Source: Marine Group II euryarchaeote MED-G33
GTDB taxonomy: Archaea > Thermoplasmatota > Poseidoniia > Poseidoniales > Thalassarchaeaceae
Length of the DNA: 26,128 nt
NCBI GenBank assembly: GCA_949538655.1
Contig: CATISE010000050.1
Coordinates: forward strand, 1 to 26,128
Reading direction: 5' to 3'
Part shown: positions 17,901 through 22,057 of the stretch, piece after piece
Layout of the letters: each line of letters opens with the position of its first letter
Position numbering within the stretch: the stretch's first letter is position 1
The notes under the pieces: model-generated
Seen by the model: only the letters and a program-made list of their open reading frames with translations
Databases searched by the model: none
Told to the model about the DNA's origin: nothing
Made by a program: the position numbers and the translations under genes

Positions 17901-17954
17901 GAAATTCAGAATGCATCTCAGATGCCAACAACTGCGGCTCCGCCACCTGCTTAA
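8946..17954 (+). CDS. Giant anchored surface protein: Asp-rich repeats, transglutaminase-like domain, Ig-like array, DUF4129-like tail
   Basis: A 3002-residue exported protein. A signal segment lies at about 22-48 (FRAIGLTLLMIFSSLAAIQYSS). Residues about 49-740 hold repeated DxDxDG motifs (TSP3-like, calcium-binding type) with a MopE-like stretch, CNDNIDNDYDGLVDSADPD (C174 to C199). Residues about 930-1035 form a transglutaminase/protease core: GRCTEYSTAF (C963) and GWIPFDP (D1029). However, the usual HAWvEV reads TASWSEVH, so Ala1005 sits where the catalytic His belongs and a His occurs at 1011. From about 1050 to 2840 run roughly fifteen Ig-like or carboxypeptidase-regulatory-like modules (DGxxxxxxxTDxNGxF). 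One helix at about 2856-2878 ends in YIRRR. The cytoplasmic end (about 2885-2985) resembles DUF4129, often linked with transglutaminase cores. Many N-x-S/T sites suggest glycosylation. Function unknown; matrix, adhesion or cell-wall processing are guesses. Confidence 0.85.
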   Translation: MPTNISPTSSALGFTPRTQRFRAIGLTLLMIFSSLAAIQYSSWEAAASTDQDGDGLTLGLEFLLNTQPTDWDSDNDGLPDGWEYQYGLDPLDASTLGNNGAAGDPDGDGLSNLQEYTYLEPSSWDSSSTANLLDNGVWWNGTVPVRNWDEETAMQATPGQGSDGTDEDPMGDMCNDNIDNDYDGLVDSADPDNDGDTNCGSDDDDGDGDVDEDPDGWDTDNDGMSDGWEVANGLNATSPSNADGMFGDPDGDGLVNIYEYMNPSWDTSSSGVDYFQPGPAGSGRTETISPCNPVLGIGPGGCQTLTAEVDGVMTTNPMQADTDGDGLNDSYEALVLLTDPTDIDTDSDGINDGVEVGGMYGNPPQASDPRDNNTDDDLLDDGDEDKDGDGLIGANETDPTRREDAGDFDNDGIENWEENLSCTMWNVYDTDFGGIGDGDERNWSHGTDPCDSMIDYSTLIVSYSTPLQRLTLSNASGFNPNGGIGFYNDSNGQHTSFAYASSQSNILFGVALAPPAGTTDAVHKNGSWCHFDAIQSGTIGSTQRHCDDDFEDTDGDGLADWQELGGTFGFTSLPTQQDSDGDGVNDYDEVMGGTDPMEPCDNNLDTDGDLLNDYFENNTGCLLDFIPGILGNGSADSYVTDYQIADTDAGGVWDGQEYLDGTNPQNDPGDDRNPIDTDGDGIPDSVENITGTDWRDPDTDGGGMIDGEECPPPLWVFGCAGGNFNPWDPTDDVIQNEIVFFANNTTFSVDSTLDRFWRVHTFDSYTGAAYGKNTSTQIWTPMSQGFSDEQWIANNSFHNSTESWGFEFINPVTNSNIAHPYATTSVMGWADTLANLSHGNITHDIKVEDASVANLFVDAPEIWYESDELNNSIPYAAAGTYAMDLPPEFTDSNHPFSEVLNMTNDVIAAAGAVSSYDKVIALQDFLLNGNATHEYLRNYDGSGLPIGEDLTYHLIVAAKEGRCTEYSTAFTTMLRLAGLPARKVTGYHGGFWNGQGYTVTGADTASWSEVHLQTNPAGNSLDMGWIPFDPCPAAAPTQIVNETWEPLTVHRNHSTGDIWLNGTLEHTDNNTPIENHSVRLYLMPPADAASNPSLGATGPRQLGSGITGSLGNFSLRGIPAEIIEPGYGSLVVEVVQGGYVEHSYKTFSWTINVTDSLNITQDTPAIPGEPIVGAGTTTLISGNVRWENIPFHDPSDVGSLVLFMNYTSTIDGAVSLQTLVGEDGYYEFNVTLDENEAIALLPATIEFPGWHVDSLHLNPVPTYHAFPSTYNLNFNISAAPNLTATLEGPGTNASLLSIDENLYINGTTLSRGQNVVPMEGTLWLQMRMNGSSGPMENITSWVLNASTWSSSPGNYSLVWNFSAAFAQSLDPGFLDVELLFIPAALGASDTAGLLDQSTSSGLSFGLQTTLNIEYIINPLQRGEATTTNIGLTDHRGNYVLPANGTYTSEFNGILITTNNSVDVEFGSLNIDWTPDANTPVGDYLWFTNYTSSTQWYKSADSQGDVRVTGYILISTNLADDWVHIGNSSYITGDIRDDLTNAIITGNQTTLIFEFEFPGVGPSDPMGNPPPPTFVPIGSTTVNTTTGLFNMSFTMPTNFPGGIWGISISADFSAGAPAGGSYYNLEEPEQIDVGTESEAALLLNTSVVLVEVNNQLVLEVDVKDVASFYSSPPPGQEDSTNISAAGVEFFWDANGVNTSLGVFSTNANGRATLSWTVPLSQEPGYYDVWAVMYDDVTDTLSTNNGARYTGNNTLANVTVQVLTTVVFDQSVPSTVVAATNFQLSGVIEDSVDPTRPFSGPVDIEVFWLDDTEELLSAGHTTAINGSFNLTVNSDPLGDGIVSGNHELIVSVINGSNPFYLTDTGNKTILVMGVTDFENEYPLSGIVVTRGESVEFGGKLVETTDFNCSTCNGAPRIINFTSVGAQFDETWMAENTTDVDGNVGWNYTIPTDQPLGPITITLYYNGTWHMLQDHHDINTVTVRSITILVVDTIVDNPIAGGGFNVTGTLLSDNGSAIILRDGTPMLPTLTFDIDGWTNTFSVANGTAQGNGTWWAWVTLNADFARGTHTISAEYTPTVNFYTSSSANNTFDSRGYSVLTITRPIDLNLDDRTVRGDNFTVNISLVDNAGDPIENETVTIDPVGMNNPVTVTTDSNGLGSVVIDVLNTTSQGPHWVNASYAGLAGTTGVIGDSMGTRIVILAPTVLTVDSIEGDLIAGQTLIVNGTLLDEWGQPLLGIDGNASGGVIHLLLDGNDIGGNWAVISDADTGVYSLTYTLPQGITAGAHDIEVRFLGGYLWVDPVGAGDSVNPEYYLASNASAMFNATQPTQINVLSGGGPIDREELISITGILLDSVDRPVANMTIGIYLDGIFLTNVTSNVNGTFDVFYPVPSDMTLGPVTMDVEFTGAAFYLESSATVDWQVYSPVNIDIAPTDAVAIGDTVTISGTARDNLPAGWVSGHNLDIRVGGMLIGNASTDSNGVWSLNWTIPSSMALGSHPIDVYAPAQGWYRSGEANSTLWVAHHSALTLSAQDGGDATRGFDWTLNGRLYDSDVVGLPGIANATIQIALDGASFTTLTTDENGNFTVIIPVDMSSTRGDHIVTALYAGDTSWLGSERNVTVTTWADVNIQITFVSDNSIRSDPTHPVRLEGRVDEIGGNGNSLTNMSLVLMSGNTSLPTSNLVWNNLTGGFVIEFTADRYISPGDLTLVLTSELDDLRYLNSANTSAELFLRVRATFDIEFEIVEWGGHSINGSVVVRDFFTSQIIPGIAIEAHLSNDSQVDPFEMYLAGFTNDGGVWEFEFSVPTSLPPLSDQSHWGTLHLQFNSSSAELSDESKQSLARDLYPLDYEAQSEASEGVAYWVYGLVVFIVAAASAAAWVLYIRRRDTIDELAEIFSYTAELLAAGDAIRESIFHCYEELCGVLMSHGHLRRDFETVREFEMAIRKAMPTLSDEALTALDNMFEIARYSRQELGDSHRSQATAALQRVVAEIQNASQMPTTAAPPPA
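9090..11140 (+). repeat. Asp-rich TSP3-like repeat region of the giant protein
   Basis: Codes for many degenerate copies of a DTDGDGxxDxxE-type unit (GATGGTGATGG at the DNA level). These acidic loops are the calcium-binding sort. They make the ectodomain base very acidic and probably calcium-stiffened. The copies are too diverged at DNA level to be a recent tandem expansion. Confidence 0.85.
12090..17450 (+). repeat. Ig-like / carboxypeptidase-regulatory-like module array of the giant protein
   Basis: About 1800 residues divide into modules of roughly 100-120 residues. Each has a pattern such as VNGTLLDEWGQPL, a DG turn, a TDSNGxF or DANG strand and a GxHxIxVxY strand. The count of about fifteen is by eye. 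Such arrays usually act as a stalk that lifts a head domain from the membrane. Confidence 0.7.
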
Positions 17955-18427
17955 TCGTGGGTGAGATCGAGAACCAACTCGTTTCCGCGCCAACCAGCGC
18001 GAGCGAGTTCAGTACCCTGTGGTAGTGTGAACGTTCGAGAGATTTTCTCACCGTCAACGCCTTCGGCATTGAGTCGTAGAGTCGCCAAGTCACCCTTGGA
18101 ACTCATTTCTAGTTGGACTCTGTCCTGTATTGCGCCTGAGAGTGGCAATACCAATGCATCACCTTCTCGGAAGCCGCCAAGATTTCCAATCACTACATCT
18201 GCTGTTTGCAATGATTGAATCTCTGCAAAATGCGTATCGACACCCTCACTGGCCATTGCCAATAGATTTGCATGCGCAGTTTGCGCCTCCACCAGGTGTG
18301 GTAAATCGGAAAGGAATGCATCGTGTAGGTCAGACGGTTGTGCATTGAGGCCGGCTAGAATGGGCTCAGGGGTCAATTTTTCTGAATCTTCAGGGATTGA
18401 AATCAACTCAACTGTCTGCCAATCCAT
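17951..18427 (-). CDS. Small Hsp20/alpha-crystallin-like protein (divergent)
   Basis: A 158-residue protein starting MDWQTVELISIPEDSEK. The first 75 residues are mostly helical and not recognised. The last 85 follow the Hsp20 pattern: ADVVIGNLGGFREGD matches the early strands (family: vdlPGfkkeDi), and SRTFTLPQGTELARAGWRGNELVLDL matches the final ones (family: FtLPegvdpdkikAsykdGvL). If correct it would be an ATP-independent holdase or an Hsp20-fold adaptor. The start at 18427 has GGGGAGAT five bases upstream and is preferred over the longer frame to 18472. Its TAA stop overlaps the stop of the giant gene on the other strand within a TTAA, so the two genes converge with no spacer. The fold assignment is a by-eye motif match. 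Confidence 0.6.
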   Translation of the reverse strand: MDWQTVELISIPEDSEKLTPEPILAGLNAQPSDLHDAFLSDLPHLVEAQTAHANLLAMASEGVDTHFAEIQSLQTADVVIGNLGGFREGDALVLPLSGAIQDRVQLEMSSKGDLATLRLNAEGVDGEKISRTFTLPQGTELARAGWRGNELVLDLTHD

Positions 18428-18480
18428 GGTATCTCCCCGAATCGTGGCATCATTGGGTGTCCTTGAACCCATCCATCGCC

Positions 18481-20481
18481 CTAATCACCCTTTGCTGGGT
18501 TGGGATGCCGCTCAAAGAATCGCTTTGCCATCCGACCGGTACGCTTTGAATCGGTTGCTGTAAACGGTTTCAGTGTGGTCGGTAAACACGAGCGATATTG
18601 CCCGTTCAATAATCGATTGTCAAGAAGCAAGACAAAGGCACGATCATCGATCTTTCGGATCGCTCGACCCATGCCCTGTAGGACGTTATTGACAGCGGGT
18701 TGTATGACGCCATATTTCCATCCTTTCCCTCTGCCATGATTCTTTTCGATGTACTCGCGTAAAGCCGCTTGAGAGACTGATTGTGGCGCGATTGGAATCC
18801 CTACACAAATTACAGCATCGAGGATGTTGCCTGAATAGTCGACACCCTCGGAAAGACGTCCGCCGAAAACCCCTGCAAGGAGGACCTTACTGCCTCCGTT
18901 TCTTGCATTGTATAGATCGTTGATTCTGGCATCAACGACTCTCTTCGACCATGTTCTATCTTCGATGTATGTCATCCGTCCTGGCCAATATCCCTCTCCG
19001 ACAACTTCCTCCAACATATTGTATGATTGACAGAAAATTGCAACATTTCCAGGAGTTTCTCGCAAAACAGCGTGGATATGATCACGCATCCGTTTCGTGT
19101 TTTCGGGTCCACGTGAAGTGAATTTTGAGGTTACATCTGAAGCGATCATCACGGGTCTACGGTCATCTAGGAAAGGAGATGGATAGGACTTGAATGAACA
19201 CCTTGAGGAGGGGATTCCGAGAGTTTCGCCATACATCTCTGGCGGTGTCAGTGTTCCGGACATCAGGATGCCCCCAAGAATCTGCTTGAAAATATCCTTG
19301 CTTACAATTCCTGGGTCCAACAAGTGGGTTGTGATGCGATCTTCATCTCCTTGCGAATTAAATGCTACACACAATGCAGTATCCAGTTCATAACGGTTCA
19401 AAATCGAGAGGAAATTGGCCACTCTGTGGGCATCTAACTCCTCTTCGTCATCATCATCTTCTTGGTCAAGTTGTGATTGGTCGACAAGATTGAGTTGGTT
19501 GATGAGTGTGTCCAAATCGATTTCCTCTTTGGACAATTCCTTGCGGAGCATGGCAAGGACTCGTCCAGCATCGACTTTCTCTTCGATTTTCTTCCCAATA
19601 TCATTGACATCAGTAGAGTCTCCTCGCATTTTTTTCGTCCATATGGTAAACTTTTTTCGGAATTCTTGCAGTGCCTTCTCACAGTCTCTTCCATTGGCAA
19701 TACTTGCAACCATTGCTCCGGAATTGCCTCCTTTCTTTTCCACTTCATCACAGTATTCACGCAATTCATCGACTGCAGTACCCAGCATTCTGTATGTGAG
19801 ATTCAGATTGAGGCTTCGTCGGATTCGGTCGGGTAGGTTGTGGGCTTCGTCCACAACCAGTACAATATTTTCGAGTTCGATGCCCATCGATGAAAGAGAA
19901 GCTTTTCGTACGTTTTCGAGAAATACATGATTGTAATCACAAACCAAAATATCTGCATCCGGTGCTGCTTCACGTGCGGATGCCCATGCGCAAATACTTC
20001 TTTTGTGCGCATATTCAATTGAATATTCGACATGCTGCGGTTCACTCAGAATCTCATTGATGAGGCCAAATCTTCGATTTGAGCGCTCACTTTCGGGAAT
20101 CCCTTGTTCACACGAACACTTCCCGGTTCGCTGGTCAACATCTTTGCACATCGATGTTCGGCCAATGATATCTACCAAAGTGACATTTCGACCATTGCCT
20201 TGGATACGCTCATTGATTTTTCGAACAGTATCGACGACAATTCTGTGTTGGGATTGTCGACCAGTCAGAAATAGAACCTGTGTACCTGCTCTCGATCTGG
20301 CTATCGTCAATGCTGCTGCTAGGGATGCAGCTGTTTTTCCAATCCCAGTTGGTGCGTTCGCTAGTAGAAAGTCACCATTTTTCAAAGCGTTAAATCCATC
20401 ATTTACCATGTTGATTTGCCCGTCTCGGAGTGTACTGTGTGCGAGAAATCGCACGTCAGAGACCAATTCCTCCGGTGGCAT
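18481..20481 (-). CDS. XPD/Rad3-family ATP-dependent DNA helicase
   Basis: A 666-residue superfamily 2 helicase of the Fe-S-containing XPD/Rad3 group, which unwinds DNA 5' to 3' in repair. Motif I is APTGIGKT (K49), motif II is DEAH within LVVDEAHNLPD, and motif VI is QGMGRAIRK. Four cysteines between motifs Ia and II (C112, C122, C124, C164) are placed like the cluster ligands of archaeal XPD, although the middle pair is CxC rather than CxxC. An unusual acidic run occurs at LDQEDDDDEEELD. The frame is open to 20526, but the first codon there is TTG, so the ATG at 20481 is preferred. The Hsp20-like gene follows 53 bases downstream and may be co-transcribed. XPD, as opposed to a more distant DinG-like helicase, is likely but not proven. 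Confidence 0.88.
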   Translation of the reverse strand: MPPEELVSDVRFLAHSTLRDGQINMVNDGFNALKNGDFLLANAPTGIGKTAASLAAALTIARSRAGTQVLFLTGRQSQHRIVVDTVRKINERIQGNGRNVTLVDIIGRTSMCKDVDQRTGKCSCEQGIPESERSNRRFGLINEILSEPQHVEYSIEYAHKRSICAWASAREAAPDADILVCDYNHVFLENVRKASLSSMGIELENIVLVVDEAHNLPDRIRRSLNLNLTYRMLGTAVDELREYCDEVEKKGGNSGAMVASIANGRDCEKALQEFRKKFTIWTKKMRGDSTDVNDIGKKIEEKVDAGRVLAMLRKELSKEEIDLDTLINQLNLVDQSQLDQEDDDDEEELDAHRVANFLSILNRYELDTALCVAFNSQGDEDRITTHLLDPGIVSKDIFKQILGGILMSGTLTPPEMYGETLGIPSSRCSFKSYPSPFLDDRRPVMIASDVTSKFTSRGPENTKRMRDHIHAVLRETPGNVAIFCQSYNMLEEVVGEGYWPGRMTYIEDRTWSKRVVDARINDLYNARNGGSKVLLAGVFGGRLSEGVDYSGNILDAVICVGIPIAPQSVSQAALREYIEKNHGRGKGWKYGVIQPAVNNVLQGMGRAIRKIDDRAFVLLLDNRLLNGQYRSCLPTTLKPFTATDSKRTGRMAKRFFERHPNPAKGD

Positions 20482-20564
20482 GGAACTTGCCCTGCGACTC
20501 GGCCCCCCTTGAAGATTACACTTCAAATTCGCGAAACTGACGTTCTACCTTGCCAATAGGGGGG

Positions 20565-20582
20565 CCCCGCCCGAAGGCGGGG
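20565..20582. repeat. GC hairpin with CGAA loop
   Basis: CCCCGCC-CGAA-GGCGGGG, a perfect seven-base stem with a four-base loop, about 85 bases upstream of the helicase start. It could be a terminator-like or leader structure in a minus-strand transcript, although no T run follows on either side. Confidence 0.7.
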
Positions 20583-20624
20583 TTGGGGTGACGAACGGTC
20601 TAAGCATCCGTCGAAGAAGGGGGT

Positions 20625-20643
20625 GCCCCCGATAATCGGGGGC
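20625..20643. repeat. 19-base palindrome, GCCCCCGAT-A-ATCGGGGGC
   Basis: Perfect nine-base arms around one central base, with a further G6 run just after it. Found within the hairpin-dense island. The role is unknown. Confidence 0.7.
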
Positions 20644-20816
20644 GGGGGGTTTGTGAGCGGAAGAATGCCTTCATTGCCTCGCGGGCACGAAAGCGGAGAT
20701 TGGAGAATCCGAGCGTGAAAATTGCTTCGCCAGCATCATCCATTAAGCCAGCTCCACGACTGTGTGTTGTAGTAGACTTCGCTCGAGCTCGAAGCCCGGT
20801 GAAGCCAGGAGAAGTT

Positions 20817-20842
20817 GCGGGGGGGTTTTCAGGCCCCCCCGC
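20817..20842. repeat. G7/C7 hairpin, nine-base stem
   Basis: GCGGGGGGG at 20817-20825 pairs with CCCCCCCGC at 20834-20842 across the eight-base loop TTTTCAGG. It lies 62 bases beyond the stop of the RHH gene on that gene's strand, so it may stabilise or end its transcript. Read on the minus strand the loop is CCTGAAAA. Confidence 0.75.
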
Positions 20843-20903
20843 GTGGTGCATCCCATCATCATTGTACGTTGCCACGTCTCTCGCCCCTGGTTGGTGCATC
20901 TGC

Positions 20904-21272
20904 CTAAGCAGTATGATCCTCATGTGGTTGCGTGTTGTCACGCGAAGTCTCCAAGCGCTCTTGTAGAGCCTCGGTAATTCTGTCTGGCTTTGCCAGTTGA
21001 GCAATGTAAGTGTCGAGTGCCTTCTTGGCAACGGTCGAAGCATCATCACCATGTAAACGGTGGATTAATTCAAGTCGCTCTCGGGTAACACGACCGATTT
21101 CAAACTTGACAGTTCTTACATCGGCGTTAGAAGGTGTGGAGTCGAGGTAATACTGAATCGCAGCACGAATCAAATCAGACCTGTTTCGCATGCCATCGAA
21201 TCCGACTCTTTGGTCGAGTAACATCAGGTGTTCCTCGGAGATTCGAAGGCTGGTCATCTGGCTGGCTGGCAT
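20904..21272 (-). CDS. Tandem ribbon-helix-helix transcriptional regulator
   Basis: A 122-residue DNA-binding protein of the CopG/MetJ type. The first RHH unit is MTSLRISEEHLMLLDQRVGF followed by the helix RNRSDLIRAAIQYYLDS (about residues 6-47). A second similar unit appears at about 53-94: strand RTVKFEI, helix VTRERLELIHRLHG, then DASTVAKKALDTYIAQL. Two RHH-like units in one chain could bind DNA without the usual homodimer, or one unit may be an oligomerisation copy. The first ATG is supported by GAGAGGTGA six bases upstream. The AT-rich region ahead carries repeated GAAATAC heptamers, so autoregulation is plausible. The C-terminal 25 residues are polar and probably flexible. The regulated genes are unknown; the divergent TerB-like gene is the obvious candidate. 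Confidence 0.82.
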   Translation of the reverse strand: MPASQMTSLRISEEHLMLLDQRVGFDGMRNRSDLIRAAIQYYLDSTPSNADVRTVKFEIGRVTRERLELIHRLHGDDASTVAKKALDTYIAQLAKPDRITEALQERLETSRDNTQPHEDHTA

Positions 21273-21506
21273 CTGTATTCACCTCTCGGGTAAACTGTCC
21301 TCCAACGACCCCGGTATTAAACGTATTGCAAAATGAAATACAAATGAAATACAATTTAGTGGCGTATAATGTGCCTGTTTATGCCAAGCAGCACGTCGTT
21401 CAAGACCACCTTATTGTCAAAAATGAACAGTATTTCAAAATTATTTGTCATACACTTCGAAATACACGATTCTACTCAATTTGAGGGCAGGGTGAAGTTA
21501 CAGTGA
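21273..21506. promoter_or_regulatory. Divergent AT-rich control region with GAAATAC heptamers
   Basis: A 234-base region between the RHH gene and the TerB-like gene. The unit AAATGAAATAC is tandemly duplicated at 21331-21341 and 21342-21352. GAAATAC recurs at 21459-21465, and its reverse complement GTATTTC is at 21430-21436. On the minus strand TTTAATA (21321-21315) is a TATA-like box about 43 bases ahead of the RHH start, with the duplicated unit immediately upstream of it. On the plus strand AAATTATTT near 21438-21446 could serve the other gene. The region is far more AT-rich than its surroundings. Confidence 0.5.
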
Positions 21507-21998
21507 ATGGATTTGGCTTATACACACGAACCGGGTCGACAGGTCATGGCGCTATCTGGAACACGTGGTTTGCACCTTTACCTTCGAACTCTTGAAGCTG
21601 CAGTTGAAGATGAGATCGTTACCGATGAAGAGATGTCAATTCTACGGGTCATCGCCAGAGCATTCGCACTTCCTGAAGATGTGATGGGCGATGCCTGGGA
21701 CATTTTGCGCAACCATATGGCCAACCCGATCAATCCTACAGATGTACACGCGCACGAGAAGAGGCAGATTGGAGATGCCACCACTTACCAAACCGCATTG
21801 ATTGCAGCCCTTGTGGATGAAGTCATCACAGAGGATGAATGGTCAATGCTCGACGTCATGCGTCGTGTCATGGGGATTCAGGCTGGAGAACATGCATTGA
21901 TTGAAGAGGCCGTTCGAGCAATGGCTTCCAATGTGGATGCTGGTGAATCATTCGTTTCCCGCTTGGATCGATATGTCACAATCCATCCTTATCACTGA
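21507..21998 (+). CDS. Small helical protein with two TerB-like repeats
   Basis: A 163-residue, soluble, acidic, all-helical protein with no signal or membrane segment. Two internal units resemble each other and the TerB-type pattern (acidic helix, xDGxVxxEE, helix). The first is LRTLEAAVEDEIVTDEEMSIL with its following helix (about 26-70); the second is LIAALVDEVITEDEWSMLDV with its following helix (about 95-140). TerB-like domains are known from tellurite-resistance and membrane-linked stress systems, and the repeats may bind metal through the acidic turns; no function follows directly. GGTGA at 21491-21495 is 11 bases before the ATG; Met14 is an alternative start. It is divergent from the RHH regulator and 59 bases upstream of the propeller surface protein on the same strand, so it may share a transcript with that gene. 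Confidence 0.65.
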   Translation: MDLAYTHEPGRQVMALSGTRGLHLYLRTLEAAVEDEIVTDEEMSILRVIARAFALPEDVMGDAWDILRNHMANPINPTDVHAHEKRQIGDATTYQTALIAALVDEVITEDEWSMLDVMRRVMGIQAGEHALIEEAVRAMASNVDAGESFVSRLDRYVTIHPYH

Positions 21999-22000
21999 AT

Positions 22001-22017
22001 ACATCCCTACGGGATGT
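22001..22017 (+). other. Intergenic hairpin after the TerB-like gene
   Basis: ACATCCC-TAC-GGGATGT, seven-base perfect stems with a three-base loop, directly after the stop. No T run follows. It has the same style as the hairpin at 8858-8876, and both sit just before a large surface-protein gene. Confidence 0.5.
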
Positions 22018-22057
22018 GCAGCAACCCTCTTGACCAGTGAGGGGCTAAGACAAACTC

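Larger units (their letters stand above)
20482..20903. other. GC-rich, hairpin-dense intergenic island
   Basis: About 420 bases between the XPD-like gene and the RHH regulator with no convincing gene. It holds homopolymer runs of six or seven G or C and three strong inverted repeats listed separately. A minus-strand frame at 20743-20600 could code for 47 residues (start MDDAGEAIFTLGFSNLRF), but no homology is recognised and its 3' half overlaps a hairpin. I see no SRP RNA, RNase P RNA or tRNA signature. A structured 3' region of the RHH transcript, an unknown RNA, or a REP-like patch are all possible. Confidence 0.5.

Noticed and set aside
20559..20842. SRP RNA or RNase P RNA in the hairpin island
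   Set aside because: No SRP helix 8 GGAA-type loop with its conserved flanks and no RNase P core motifs were found on either strand.
20600..21052. 150-codon minus-strand frame, or a 47-codon version from 20743
   Set aside because: The long form overlaps the well-supported RHH gene in another frame. The short form has no recognisable homology and overlaps hairpins. Kept only as a possibility in the island entry.
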